Shown: positions 35,009-44,386 of the stretch, piece by piece
Layout: every line of letters starts with the position of its first letter
Position numbering within the stretch: position 1 is the first letter of the stretch
From: RPQJ01 sp963698735
GTDB taxonomy: Bacteria > Pseudomonadota > Gammaproteobacteria > Steroidobacterales > Steroidobacteraceae
Direction of reading: 5' to 3'
Length of the DNA: 64,000 nucleotides
Assembly: GCA_963698735.1 (NCBI GenBank)
Contig: CAVOSA010000032.1
Location: forward strand, 217,604-281,603
Program-made: the position numbers and the translations under genes
Notes under the pieces: generated by a model
The model's database searches: none
The model's input: the letters and a program-made list of their open reading frames with translations, nothing else
Told to the model about the DNA's origin: nothing

Positions 35009-36850
35009 ATGCGTGCCATCCGCAAGGTGCTGCACTGGATCTGGCTGGGCCTCGACGGCCTGCGCAAGATCCTGCACCTGCTGCTGCTCCTGCTGATCTT
35101 CGGCGTGATCGGCACGCTGTTTTCGCGGCCGATCCCGTTCGTCCCCGACCGCGCGGCGCTGGTCATTGCGCCGCAGGGTCCGTTGGTCGAGCAGTTCACG
35201 GGCGACCCGCTCGAGCGGGCCATCGCCGACGTTCTCCGCCAGGGCCCGGTCGAGACCCGCCTGCGCGACGTCGTCGACGCGATCAATGCGGCGCGGAAAG
35301 ACGACCGCATCAGTTCGCTGTACCTCGACCTCGGCGGACTCGACGGCGGCGGCACTGCCAAGCTGCAGGATGTCGCCGCCGCCATCGACGCCTTCCGCAA
35401 GGCCGGCAAGCCGGTCATCGCCTTCGGCGAATACTACGACCAGCCCCAGTACTACCTTGCGGCCCACGCCGACGAGATATTCCTCGATCCCCAGGGCATG
35501 GCCTTCATCGACGGCTTTGCCAATTACGGGCTGTTCGTGAAGGACGCGCTCGACAAGCTGTCGATCGACTGGAATGTCTTCCGTGTCGGCCAGTACAAGT
35601 CGGCGGTCGAGATGTTCACGCGCAATGACATGTCGCCGGCCGAGCGCGAGGAGAGCCTCGCCTGGCTCAACTCGGTGTGGGGCACGTGGAAGGCCGACGT
35701 GGCGACGGCGCGCGGGCTCGAGCCCGGCAGGCTGCAGGCCTATGCCGATGACGCCAGCAAGTCGCTGCGCAAGGTCGAGGGTGACCTGGCCAAGCTCGCG
35801 CTCGACGCCGGGCTGGTCACGCAGCTCGAAGGCCGCTACCGCGTCGAAGAACACCTGGCCGAGATCACCGGCACGGACGAAGACACGCATTCGTACAAAG
35901 GCATCGACCACCTGTCGTACCTCGCGAACGTCCATTCGTCGAGGGCGCTGTCAAAGAAGCCGGTCGACAAGGTGGCCGTCATCGTCGCTGCGGGCGAGAT
36001 TCTCCCCGGCAGCCAGCAACCTGGCACGATCGGTTCGGACACACTCGCCGAGCAGCTGCGCGACGCGCGGTTCGACGAGGACGTCAAGGCCGTGGTGCTG
36101 CGCATCGACAGTCCGGGCGGCAGCACGTTTGCGAGCGAAGTCATCCGCCGCGAAGTCGACGAACTCAAGGCCGCCGGCAAGCCGGTCGTCGCCTCGATGA
36201 GCACGCTGGCCGCTTCCGGCGGGTACTACATTGCAATGGATGCGGACCGCATCGTCGCCAGCCCCGCGACGTTGACGGGCTCGATCGGCATCTTCGCGAT
36301 GTTCCCGACGTTCCAGCGCACCCTCGAGCGGGTGGGCGTGCACGTGGACGGCGTCGGCACCACTGCGCTGTCGGGCGAATTCAGCCCGGTGCGCCCGATG
36401 GGCGAGCAGACCAGGGAAATCGTGCAGCAGAGCATCGAGCACGAGTACGGCCGCTTCATCGGCATGGTGGCCAAGTCGCGCAAGCAGGACGTCGCCGCGA
36501 TCGCCGCGATCGCGCAGGGCCGTGTCTGGTCCGGCGCGGATGCGAAGAGACTCGGCCTGGTGGACCAGCTCGGCGGTTTCCAGGACGCGGTCGACCTTGC
36601 CGCGAGGCTCGCGAAGCTCGGCAAGGACTTCGACGTGGTGCACTTCGACGTCGAAGTGGGGATCGGCGAGGCGCTCGGCCTGCGCACGCGGGCGAGCCTG
36701 GCGAAGGTCCTGGCACCGCTGCTGCCGCGGTCGATGATGCCGCAACTGCCGCTCAGCCTGGAGCCGGTGGTGGCGGAGTTGAACCGCATTGCGCGGCTCA
36801 GCGACCCGCGCAACCTCTACATGTACTGCCTCGCCTGTTCGTTGGACTGA
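35009..36850 (+). CDS. sppA: signal peptide peptidase SppA, 67K type
   Basis: Membrane-anchored serine protease that degrades cleaved signal peptides. 613 residues, the double-domain form. One membrane anchor at about 22-38 (LHLLLLLLIFGVIGTL). The catalytic Lys lies in FRVGQYKSAVEMF (about 198) of the first half, and the nucleophile Ser in TLAASGGYYIA (about 407) of the second. It starts 20 bases after rplS. Confidence 0.93.
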   Translation: MRAIRKVLHWIWLGLDGLRKILHLLLLLLIFGVIGTLFSRPIPFVPDRAALVIAPQGPLVEQFTGDPLERAIADVLRQGPVETRLRDVVDAINAARKDDRISSLYLDLGGLDGGGTAKLQDVAAAIDAFRKAGKPVIAFGEYYDQPQYYLAAHADEIFLDPQGMAFIDGFANYGLFVKDALDKLSIDWNVFRVGQYKSAVEMFTRNDMSPAEREESLAWLNSVWGTWKADVATARGLEPGRLQAYADDASKSLRKVEGDLAKLALDAGLVTQLEGRYRVEEHLAEITGTDEDTHSYKGIDHLSYLANVHSSRALSKKPVDKVAVIVAAGEILPGSQQPGTIGSDTLAEQLRDARFDEDVKAVVLRIDSPGGSTFASEVIRREVDELKAAGKPVVASMSTLAASGGYYIAMDADRIVASPATLTGSIGIFAMFPTFQRTLERVGVHVDGVGTTALSGEFSPVRPMGEQTREIVQQSIEHEYGRFIGMVAKSRKQDVAAIAAIAQGRVWSGADAKRLGLVDQLGGFQDAVDLAARLAKLGKDFDVVHFDVEVGIGEALGLRTRASLAKVLAPLLPRSMMPQLPLSLEPVVAELNRIARLSDPRNLYMYCLACSLD

Positions 36851-36858
36851 GCACGCCC

Positions 36859-37680
36859 ATGGATCCGCTGCTGCTGCTGAAGGCGGCGATCCTCGGGATC
36901 GTCGAAGGACTCACTGAGTTCCTGCCGGTCTCGAGCACGGGGCACCTGATTCTCGCGGCGACGCTGCTCGATTTCCATGACGAGCGCGGCAAGCTGTTCG
37001 AGATCGTGATCCAGTCGGGCGCGATCCTCGCGGTGGTGTGGGAGTTCCGCGCCAAGATCGGCTCGGTGCTCGCGAATGCCACGCGCGATGCGACCGCGCG
37101 GCGCCTGCTGCTCAACATCGGCATTGCCTTCCTGCCGCTCGCGCTGCTCGGCCTGCTGTTCGGCAAGGCCCTCAAGGCGAGCCTGTTCAACGCGCCGACG
37201 GTCGCCGCGGCGTTCATCATCGGCGGCTTCATCATCCTGTGGGCCGAGCGGCGCAGCCACGAAGTGCGCGTGCACTCGGTGGACGACATGACGGCGCTCG
37301 ATGCACTCAAGGTGGGCGTGGCGCAGGCGTTCGCGCTGATCCCCGGCACCAGCCGTTCGGGCGCCACGATCATCGGCGGCATGCTGTTCGGCCTGTCGCG
37401 CAAGGTGGCCACCGAGTTCACGTTCTACCTGGCGATTCCGACGCTGGGCATCGCGTCACTGTATTCGCTGTACAAGGAACGCGAATTGCTGTCGCTGGAC
37501 GACGTCGGCATCTGGACGGTCGGCATGGTGACGGCCTTCGTCTCGGCCTTCGCCTGCGTGCGCTGGCTGCTGCGCTACGTGGCGACGCACACGTTCGTGC
37601 CGTTCGCGTGGTACCGCATCGGGTTCGGCGTGCTGGTGCTGCTGACGGCCTGGACCGGCTTCATCGACTGGGGCGGTTGA
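36859..37680 (+). CDS. uppP: undecaprenyl-diphosphatase UppP (BacA)
   Basis: Recycles the undecaprenyl carrier lipid for cell-wall synthesis. 273 residues, about eight membrane helices. The catalytic motifs EGLTEFLPVSSTGHLIL (residues 15-31) and GTSRSGATI are intact. Eight bases after sppA, so probably co-transcribed. Confidence 0.97.
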   Translation: MDPLLLLKAAILGIVEGLTEFLPVSSTGHLILAATLLDFHDERGKLFEIVIQSGAILAVVWEFRAKIGSVLANATRDATARRLLLNIGIAFLPLALLGLLFGKALKASLFNAPTVAAAFIIGGFIILWAERRSHEVRVHSVDDMTALDALKVGVAQAFALIPGTSRSGATIIGGMLFGLSRKVATEFTFYLAIPTLGIASLYSLYKERELLSLDDVGIWTVGMVTAFVSAFACVRWLLRYVATHTFVPFAWYRIGFGVLVLLTAWTGFIDWGG

Positions 37681-37689
37681 CGATCCACA

Positions 37690-37728
37690 CCGCTCCGGCG
37701 TGCGGGAGAGGTGGCCCGCAGGGCGGGT
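37690..37728. repeat. partial CTCCGGC/GCGGGAGAGG palindrome
   Basis: CCGCTCCGGCGTGCGGGAGAGG then GGCCCGCAGGGCGGGT, closely like 53726-53762. It fills the gap between the converging uppP and reductase genes. Confidence 0.6.
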
Positions 37729-38805
37729 TCAGTCGGCGACGAATCCCTTCCAGGTCTTCATGTACCCGACGAACGCGGGGCCCAGGCCTTCCGCCCGCAG
37801 GTGCTCGGCCGACACCGGCAGCGCAATCGGCGTGAAGTCCGGATCCGCCCGGACCCGCTCCGGGAAATCGTGGTGCAGGATTGCCGCGCGGCCGATGGTG
37901 ACGTAGTCGGCGCCATGCGCCAGGCACTTCCGTGCCGTCGCGCCGTCCATGATCTTGCCGGCCACGCCGAGCCTCGTTGTGCCGCGTTCGAGGTCCGTGA
38001 ACCAGTCGATGAGCGGCCGGTTCTTGAAAGCGTCCTCGTTCGGTTCCTTGAACACGTCCCACAGCGACAGGTCGACGAAGTCGAGCCGTCCGTCGCTGAG
38101 CAGGCGCTGCGTGAAGTCGCGCATCTCGCCGAGCTCGAGCCCGAAGCGCTCGGGTGAGATCCTGATGCCCAGCGTGAAGTCCGGACGGCAGCGGGCGCGG
38201 ATGCCGGCGACGATCTCGAACGCCAGCCGGCAGCGGTTCTCGAGCGAGCCGCCGTAACGATCGGTGCGGCGATTGATGGTGCCGCTCAGGAACTGGCTGA
38301 GCACGTAGCCGTGAGCGCCGTGCAGTTCGACGCCGTCGAAGCCTGCCCGCTCTGCGCGCGCAGCGGCAGCGATGAAGTCGTCGCGCAGCTGCTCGACTTC
38401 GGCGAGCGTCAGGGCGCGCGAACCGGTCTCCGCGTCGTCCGACGGACACACAGGTTGCGTACCGATCAGTTCCTGCGGCGAGCGCATGCCGGCATGGTGG
38501 AGCTGCACGAAAGCGAGGCTGCCAGCCGCACGGATCGCCGCGGCGAGCCGGGTGAGGCCCGCGACATGCGCGTCGGACCAGCAACCCAGCTGCCCCGGGA
38601 AGCCCTGGCCCCGTGCCTGCACGTGCGAGGCGCAGGTCATGGTCAGGCCGAACCCGCCGCTGGCCCGCAACGTGAGCCAGTGGAACTCGTCGTCCGACAG
38701 CGTGCCGTCGGCATGACTCTGCAGGTTGGTGAGCGGCGCGAGCATGAAGCGGTTCTTCATGCCCGGGCCGTGGGCGAAGCCCAGCGGGGAGAACAGGTCG
38801 GTCAT
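37729..38805 (-). CDS. NADH:flavin oxidoreductase, old yellow enzyme family
   Basis: FMN ene-reductase of TIM-barrel fold, 358 residues. ELHGAHGYVLSQFLS followed by NRRTDRYGGSLENR is the OYE signature; LAPLTNLQSHADG near the N-terminus and the GRAAILHHDFPERV phosphate-binding end also fit. No C-terminal FeS or FAD domain, so it is the single-domain type. It lies 13 bases after fba on the minus strand. Substrate unknown. Confidence 0.92.
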   Translation of the reverse strand: MTDLFSPLGFAHGPGMKNRFMLAPLTNLQSHADGTLSDDEFHWLTLRASGGFGLTMTCASHVQARGQGFPGQLGCWSDAHVAGLTRLAAAIRAAGSLAFVQLHHAGMRSPQELIGTQPVCPSDDAETGSRALTLAEVEQLRDDFIAAAARAERAGFDGVELHGAHGYVLSQFLSGTINRRTDRYGGSLENRCRLAFEIVAGIRARCRPDFTLGIRISPERFGLELGEMRDFTQRLLSDGRLDFVDLSLWDVFKEPNEDAFKNRPLIDWFTDLERGTTRLGVAGKIMDGATARKCLAHGADYVTIGRAAILHHDFPERVRADPDFTPIALPVSAEHLRAEGLGPAFVGYMKTWKGFVAD

Positions 38806-38818
38806 GCGCGGGCAGTCG

Positions 38819-39883
38819 TCAGTTCACGATCTGGTTCAGTTCGCCCTTCTTGTACCGCTCGGCCATCTTCTCGAGCGGCAGCGGCTTGATCTTCGCGGCC
38901 TGGCCCGCGCAACCGAACGCTTCGTAGCGCAGTTTGCAGATGCCCCGGGCCGCGACCTGCGCATCGGCAAGGAACTTGCGCGGGTCGAATTCCGCGGGCT
39001 TCTCCGCCATGTGCTTGCGGATGGCGCCGGTCATCGCCAGGCGGATGTCGGTGTCGATGTTGATCTTGCGCACGCCGTGCTTGATGCCTTCGACGATCTC
39101 CTCGACCGGGACGCCGTAGGTTTCCTTCATGTTGCCGCCGTACTTGCGGATGATCTCGAGCCATTCCTGCGGCACGCTCGACGAGCCGTGCATCACCAGG
39201 TGCGTGTTCGGGATGCGCGCGTTGATTTCCTTGATGCGCTGGATGGCGAGGATGTCGCCCGTGGGCTTGCGCGTGAACTTGTAGGCGCCGTGCGACGTGC
39301 CGATCGCGATTGCCAGCGCGTCGCACTGCGTCTTCTTGACGAAGTCCGCGGCCTGGTCCGGGTCCGTGAGCAATTGCTCGCGCGTCATCGTGCCTTCGGC
39401 GCCGTGGCCGTCTTCCTTGTCGCCCTTCATGGTCTCGAGCGAGCCGAGCACGCCGAGTTCGGCCTCGACCGTCACGCCGATCGAGTGCGCGAAGTCGACG
39501 ACCTTGCGCGACGTCTCGACGTTGTATTCGTAGGAGGAGGGCGTCTTGCCGTCTTCCAGCAGCGAGCCGTCCATCATGACGCTGGAGAAGCCCGAGCGGA
39601 TGGCGCCCATGCAGACTCCCGGCGACTGGCCGTGGTCCTGGTGCATGACGACCGGGATGTGGGGATACGACTCGATCGCCGCCTGGATCAGGTGGCGCAG
39701 GAACGCCTCGCCGGCGTACTTACGGGCGCCGGCCGAGCCCTGCATGATCACCGGGCTGTTGGTCTCGTCGGCCGCCTCCATGATGGCGCGGACCTGCTCC
39801 AGGTTGTTGACGTTGAATGCCGGCAGGCCATAGCCGTTTTCGGCGGCGTGGTCGAGCAGCTGGCGCATCGAGACGAGAGGCAT
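38819..39883 (-). CDS. fba: class II fructose-bisphosphate aldolase
   Basis: Zinc aldolase of glycolysis and gluconeogenesis, 354 residues. The zinc ligands are visible in HQDHGQSPG and HGSSSVP, with AELGVLGSLE and INIDTDIRLAMTGAIRK. The start is the ATG at 39883 (MPLVSMRQLLDHAAENGYGL), which matches the family; upstream in-frame residues are not conserved. Confidence 0.96.
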   Translation of the reverse strand: MPLVSMRQLLDHAAENGYGLPAFNVNNLEQVRAIMEAADETNSPVIMQGSAGARKYAGEAFLRHLIQAAIESYPHIPVVMHQDHGQSPGVCMGAIRSGFSSVMMDGSLLEDGKTPSSYEYNVETSRKVVDFAHSIGVTVEAELGVLGSLETMKGDKEDGHGAEGTMTREQLLTDPDQAADFVKKTQCDALAIAIGTSHGAYKFTRKPTGDILAIQRIKEINARIPNTHLVMHGSSSVPQEWLEIIRKYGGNMKETYGVPVEEIVEGIKHGVRKINIDTDIRLAMTGAIRKHMAEKPAEFDPRKFLADAQVAARGICKLRYEAFGCAGQAAKIKPLPLEKMAERYKKGELNQIVN

Positions 39884-39917
39884 GGCTTCGCTTCCAGGTG
39901 AGTGCGGTAGATTTGCG

Positions 39918-39923
39918 ATTTTA
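39918..39923 (-). promoter_or_regulatory. -10 box candidate for fba
   Basis: On the minus strand TAAAAT followed by CGC lies 35 bases before the fba ATG, in the same TAnAAT-CGC context as other genes here. Confidence 0.4.
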
Positions 39924-39983
39924 TCCGCTTTCCCGCCCGGCAGGCCCCTGCTGACAATGCGGATTGCGCCGAGATGAGGCGCC

Positions 39984-40409
39984 TTACTCCAGCGCGGCGT
40001 CGAGCGTGATTTCCACGCTGGCCAATGCTTTGGATACGGGGCAGTTCTGCTTCGCATCGGCGGCCAGGGCCGCGAAACTCGCCGCGTCCAGCCCCGGGAT
40101 CGTGGCGCGAGTGCGCAGGTCGATGCGGGGGATGGTGAACCCCCCAGCCGCCTGTTCAATGTGCACGGCGGCAGTGGTGTGGATCTTCGTTGGCGCCAGT
40201 TGCCGGCGGGCGAGCAGCGCCGTCAGCGCCATCGTGAAACAACTGGCGTGCGCCGCGCCAAGCAGCTCTTCCGGGTTGGTCTCCTTGCCGTGCTCGAACC
40301 GCGACTTGAACGTGTACGGACCGCGGAAGGCGCCGCTCTCGAGCGCGAGTTCACCGCCGCCTTCGCGCAGGCTGCCCTGCCACTCGGCCTCTGCCCGTCT
40401 GACTGCCAT
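39984..40409 (-). CDS. OsmC/Ohr family peroxiredoxin
   Basis: 141 residues. The two redox cysteines occur in AAHASCFTMAL (about 57) and KQNCPVSKAL (about 122), the OsmC arrangement used to reduce organic hydroperoxides. It starts 15 bases after the tdh stop and is probably in the kbl-tdh transcript. Confidence 0.9.
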   Translation of the reverse strand: MAVRRAEAEWQGSLREGGGELALESGAFRGPYTFKSRFEHGKETNPEELLGAAHASCFTMALTALLARRQLAPTKIHTTAAVHIEQAAGGFTIPRIDLRTRATIPGLDAASFAALAADAKQNCPVSKALASVEITLDAALE

Positions 40410-40424
40410 GCCACTTCTCCTGTT

Positions 40425-41453
40425 TCAGGCGGCCCAGTCCAGGATCACTTTCCCGGACTGTCCGCTGCGCATGATTTCGAAGCCGTCGCGGAACTCCGCA
40501 ATCGGCAGGCGATGGGTGATGATCGGCGTGATGTCGAGGCCGCTCTGCAGCATCGCGGACATCTTGTACCAGGTCTCGAACATCTCGCGGCCATAGACGC
40601 CCTTGAGCATCAGGCCCTTGAAGATCACCTGGTTCCAGTCGATGGCGGTGTCTCCGGGCGGGATGCCGAGCAGCGCGACGTTGCCGCCGTGGTGCATGGT
40701 GCGCAGCAGGTCCCGGAACGCGGTCGGGTTGCCGGACATCTCGAGGCCGACGTCGAAGCCCTCGACCATGCCCAGGTCCTGCATCGTGTCGTCGAGTGAT
40801 TCGCGTGCCACGTTGATGGCGCGCGATGCGCCCATCTTGCGGGCGAGGTCGAGCCGGTAATCGTTGACGTCGGTGATCACGATGTGCCGCGCGCCCACGT
40901 GGCGCGCGATGGCGACGGCCATGATGCCGATCGGGCCGGCACCGGTGATCAGCACGTCTTCGCCAACGAGGTTGAATGACAGCGCCGTGTGCGTCGCGTT
41001 GCCGAACGGATCGAGGATCGAAGCCACGTCGTCCGAAATTGCGTCGTTGAGCTTGAACGCATTGAAGGCCGGGATCACCAGGTACTCGGCGAAACAGCCC
41101 TGGCGGTTCACGCCGACACCCACGGTGTTGCGGCAGAGGTGGCGGCGCCCTGCACGACAGTTACGGCAGTAGCCGCAGGTGATGTGGCCTTCGCCGGACA
41201 CGCGGTCGCCGACCGTGAAGCCCTGCACCTCGCTGCCCATCTCGACGATCGTGCCCACGTATTCGTGGCCGACCGCCATCGGGACCGGGATCGTCTTCTG
41301 TGCCCACTGGTCCCAGAGGTAGATGTGCATGTCCGTGCCGCAGATGGCGGTCTTGCGGACCTTGATCAGCACGTCGTTGGGCCCGACCTTCGGCTCGGGG
41401 ATGTCTTCCATCCAGATGCCAGGGGCGGCTTGTGCCTTGACCAGTGCCTTCAT
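40425..41453 (-). CDS. tdh: L-threonine 3-dehydrogenase
   Basis: Zinc, NAD-dependent medium-chain dehydrogenase that turns threonine into 2-amino-3-oxobutyrate. 342 residues. Catalytic zinc region CGTDMHIYLWD and GHEYVG; structural zinc cysteines in CGYCRNCRAGRRHLC; cofactor motif GAGPIGIMA. It follows kbl by 15 bases; the two enzymes together convert threonine to glycine and acetyl-CoA. Confidence 0.96.
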   Translation of the reverse strand: MKALVKAQAAPGIWMEDIPEPKVGPNDVLIKVRKTAICGTDMHIYLWDQWAQKTIPVPMAVGHEYVGTIVEMGSEVQGFTVGDRVSGEGHITCGYCRNCRAGRRHLCRNTVGVGVNRQGCFAEYLVIPAFNAFKLNDAISDDVASILDPFGNATHTALSFNLVGEDVLITGAGPIGIMAVAIARHVGARHIVITDVNDYRLDLARKMGASRAINVARESLDDTMQDLGMVEGFDVGLEMSGNPTAFRDLLRTMHHGGNVALLGIPPGDTAIDWNQVIFKGLMLKGVYGREMFETWYKMSAMLQSGLDITPIITHRLPIAEFRDGFEIMRSGQSGKVILDWAA

Positions 41454-41468
41454 GTCGTTTCCTTCAAC

Positions 41469-42659
41469 TCAGCGAATGACGCCCAGTTCGCGGCCGACGG
41501 CGATGAAGCCGTCGACCGCCCGGTCCAGCTGTTCCAGCGTGTGCCCGGCGGTCATCTGCGTGCGGATGCGCGCCTTGCCCATCGGCACCACGGGGAACGA
41601 GAAGCCGATGACGTAGACGCCGCGCTCCACCAGTTTTTCGGCGAAGCGGGCGGCGAGGGCCGCGTCGCCGAGCATGACCGGCGCGATCGGGTGTTCGCCC
41701 GGCACGATCGTGAAGCCGGCTTCGGACATGCGACGGCGGAAATGCGCGGTGTTGCGGCGCAGGTTCGCGCGCAGTTCGTCGCCGTCCTCGACCAGGTCGA
41801 GCACGCGCAGCGTCGTCGCCGCGATCACGGGCGGAACGCTGTTCGAGAACAGGTACGGGCGCGAGCGCTGACGCAGCCACCCGACGATTTCCTTGCGTGC
41901 CGACGTGTAGCCGCCGGCCGCGCCGCCGAGCGCCTTGCCGAGCGTGCCGGTGAGGATGTCGATGCGACCCATCACGTCGCGGAACTCCGGCGTGCCGCGG
42001 CCGCCGTGGCCGATGAAGCCCGTGGCGTGCGAATCGTCCACCATCACCAGCGCGCCGTAGCGGTCGGCGAGGTCGCAGATTTCCCTGAGCCGCGCAATGA
42101 CGCCGTCCATTGAGAAGACACCGTCGGTCGCGATCAGCTTCACGCGCGCGCCCGAGGCCTCCTTGAGCCGCGTCTCGAGTTCGTCGAGGTCGTCGTTGGC
42201 GTAGCGCAGGCGTTGTGCCTTGCACAGCCGGATGCCGTCGATGATGCTGGCGTGGTTGAGCGAGTCGCTGATCACGGCGTCCTGTTCGTCGAGCAGGGTC
42301 TCGAACAGGCCGCCATTCGCATCGAAGCACGACGAGTACAGGATCGTGTCGTCCATGCCGAGGAACGCGCTCAGGCGCGCCTCGAGTTCCTTGTGCACGC
42401 TCTGCGTGCCGCAGATGAAGCGCACGGAGGCCATGCCGTAACCGTAACGGTCGAGCGCGCGGTGCGCGGCCTCGCGCACGGACGGGTGATTTGCCAGCGC
42501 CAGGTAATTGTTGGCACAGAGGTTGATCAACTCGCGGCCGTCCGCGAGCCTGACGACCGGCTGCTGTGGCGAGCCGAGCACGCGCTCCGGCTTGAACAGG
42601 CCGGAGCCCTTCAGTTCGTCGGTCTGCGCGGCCAGTCGGTCGAGAAAGCCACGATCCAT
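41469..42659 (-). CDS. kbl: glycine C-acetyltransferase (2-amino-3-ketobutyrate CoA ligase)
   Basis: PLP alpha-oxoamine synthase, 396 residues. The PLP lysine is in TGTLGKALGGAAGGY (about 245), with MVDDSHATGFIGHGGRGTPE before it and NNYLALANHP near the N-terminus. Partner of tdh. Confidence 0.96.
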   Translation of the reverse strand: MDRGFLDRLAAQTDELKGSGLFKPERVLGSPQQPVVRLADGRELINLCANNYLALANHPSVREAAHRALDRYGYGMASVRFICGTQSVHKELEARLSAFLGMDDTILYSSCFDANGGLFETLLDEQDAVISDSLNHASIIDGIRLCKAQRLRYANDDLDELETRLKEASGARVKLIATDGVFSMDGVIARLREICDLADRYGALVMVDDSHATGFIGHGGRGTPEFRDVMGRIDILTGTLGKALGGAAGGYTSARKEIVGWLRQRSRPYLFSNSVPPVIAATTLRVLDLVEDGDELRANLRRNTAHFRRRMSEAGFTIVPGEHPIAPVMLGDAALAARFAEKLVERGVYVIGFSFPVVPMGKARIRTQMTAGHTLEQLDRAVDGFIAVGRELGVIR

Positions 42660-42690
42660 GGGGTTGGGGCACCTTGGGCTGCGGAGCGCG

Positions 42691-42711
42691 GATTATAAGG
42701 GCCTTATAATC
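42691..42711. promoter_or_regulatory. symmetrical divergent promoter between kbl and hslR
   Basis: A perfect 21-base palindrome (GATTATAAGG, a central G, CCTTATAATC) carries a TATAAT on each strand: 42705-42710 for hslR and 42692-42697 for kbl. The two -10 boxes overlap back to back, so the two promoters should compete. The hslR GTG begins seven bases after its -10 box, the position of a transcription start. Confidence 0.65.
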
Positions 42712-42716
42712 GCGGC

Positions 42717-43190
42717 GTGTCACCCCGCAGAAACGATCCGCCGCGCCGTCACGGCGACGGCGTAGACGACGACGGCCCAGGCGGGCCGGGCGGTTCCCTG
42801 CGCATCGACAAGTGGCTCTGGTGCGCCCGGTTCTTCAAGACCCGCGGCATCGCACAGGAAGCCGTCGATGGCGGGCACGTGCAGCTGAACGGTGATCGCA
42901 TCAAGGCATCGCGCCAGGTCAAGGTCGGCGACCGGCTGCAGATCACGCGCGAACGCGAGCGTTTCCTGGTCGACGTGGTGTCGATTCCGGTGCGGCGTGG
43001 GCCGGCTGCGGAGGCCCGGGGCCATTACCGGGAGACACCGGAGAGCGAGGCGGCCCGGGCGCACCTGCGCGAGCTGAACCGGCTGTCGGGACCGGTTTCG
43101 ACTGGCCGTCCGGACAAGCGGGAGCGGCGGGACCTGATGCGCATCGTCAAGGGCCGGGGCGGCCTGCCGGGCGACGGCGGCCACGAGTAG
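42717..43190 (+). CDS. hslR: S4-domain RNA-binding protein, Hsp15-like
   Basis: Heat-shock protein that binds free 50S subunits carrying stalled nascent chains. 157 residues. An S4 domain starts at RIDKWLWCARFFKTR and includes GHVQLNGDRIKASRQVKVGD; the C-terminus is basic (DKRERRDLMRIVKGRGG). The N-terminal 27 residues are Gly/Asp/Arg-rich. GTG start at the predicted transcript start, so the mRNA may be leaderless. Confidence 0.9.
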   Translation: MSPRRNDPPRRHGDGVDDDGPGGPGGSLRIDKWLWCARFFKTRGIAQEAVDGGHVQLNGDRIKASRQVKVGDRLQITRERERFLVDVVSIPVRRGPAAEARGHYRETPESEAARAHLRELNRLSGPVSTGRPDKRERRDLMRIVKGRGGLPGDGGHE

Positions 43191-43295
43191 CCTCGGCGCG
43201 CCCCCCGGGTTCGTGACCGGCCTCACATCGACTGTCACAAAGGCGGCGTACCTTGGCGTCCTCAGGAAAGCTGTTTTCCCGGGGAGCCGAGCACG

Positions 43296-43478
43296 ATGCC
43301 CGAGGCCACTTTCGATCCCAACAGGCAGAACATCCCGGACGACTGGGAGTCGGTCACGTTGAGCCGCGTGCGGGCCCATGTCGGCGACCTGCCGCCGCTG
43401 CCCGATGAAGCCGAAGATTTCGGCTGGGAAGAGGGCGTCCTGCAGCTGTTGCGCAGGCGCCTGGCCGACGCTGAATGA
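43296..43478 (+). CDS. small acidic hypothetical protein
   Basis: 60 residues, acidic. CCGGGGAG lies ten bases upstream of the ATG and the codon third positions are GC-rich like its neighbours. The C-terminal half (DFGWEEGVLQLLRRRLADAE) could form an amphipathic helix. I recognise no family. It lies alone between hslR and yhhQ with a 105-base leader. Confidence 0.6.
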   Translation: MPEATFDPNRQNIPDDWESVTLSRVRAHVGDLPPLPDEAEDFGWEEGVLQLLRRRLADAE

Positions 43479-43593
43479 TCGCCTTGCCGCGCCCGCGCCT
43501 GCGCGGGCACCGTGGGGTGCGAGCCTCCAGTCCTGAACGGCCGGTGTAAGCTCCGCTCCGACGACCCGTCGCCAGGGTCCCGGGAGTCGCCGG

Positions 43594-44364
43594 ATGTCCG
43601 TGTCCCTGCTCGGCTCGCGTTCGACGCGGCTGTTCATCCTCCTGACGGCATTCTTCGTCGGTAACGCCGTCGTCGCCGAGTTTGTCGGCGTCAAGATCTT
43701 CGCGCTGGAGACGACGCTCGGCCTGCCGCCCTTCGGCTGGAACCTGTTCGGGCAGACCGGATCGCTGAGCTTCACCGCTGGCGTGCTGATCTGGCCGATC
43801 GTCTTCATCCTCACGGATATCATCAACGAGTACTTTGGCCGCCGCGGCGTGCGGCTGATCTCGTATGCCGCCATCGGCATGATCTCCTACGGTTTCCTGT
43901 TCGCGTACGCCTCGATCCACCTGGCGCCGGCCGACTGGTGGGTGACCGTGAACCAGGAGCGCGGCGTCCCGGACATGCAGGCCGCCTACCAGAACGTATT
44001 CGGCCAGGGCCTGTGGACCATCGGCGGCTCGATCACCGCGTTCTTCGTCGGCCAGTTGATCGACGTCAGCATTTTTCACCGCATCCGGCAGATGACGGGT
44101 GAACGCTGGATCTGGCTGCGCGCGACTGGCTCGACGGCCGTTTCGCAGCTGGTCGACAGTTTCCTCGTGCTCTACATCGCGTTCGTACTCGGGCCGCAGC
44201 AGTGGTCGATCCCGCTGTTCCTGGCGGTCGGCACGGTGAACTACTGCTACAAGATGGTGGCGGCGGTCGCGTTGAGTCCGCTGCTGTACCTGTCCCGGCG
44301 CTGGATCGAGAACTTCCTCGGTCCCGAAGAGGCGGCACGGCTCAAGGCTGAGGCGGCGGCCTGA
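43594..44364 (+). CDS. yhhQ: queuosine precursor transporter, YhhQ/VUT family
   Basis: Six-helix inner-membrane transporter for preQ0/preQ1 uptake. 256 residues. LTAFFVGNAVVAEFVGVKI, the conserved LTDIINEYFGRRGVR and the Gln/Asp pair in STAVSQLVDSFLVLYIAF fit the family. No queuosine synthesis genes are nearby. Confidence 0.9.
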   Translation: MSVSLLGSRSTRLFILLTAFFVGNAVVAEFVGVKIFALETTLGLPPFGWNLFGQTGSLSFTAGVLIWPIVFILTDIINEYFGRRGVRLISYAAIGMISYGFLFAYASIHLAPADWWVTVNQERGVPDMQAAYQNVFGQGLWTIGGSITAFFVGQLIDVSIFHRIRQMTGERWIWLRATGSTAVSQLVDSFLVLYIAFVLGPQQWSIPLFLAVGTVNYCYKMVAAVALSPLLYLSRRWIENFLGPEEAARLKAEAAA

Positions 44365-44386
44365 GGAACGAGGGAGGGGCGGTCGC

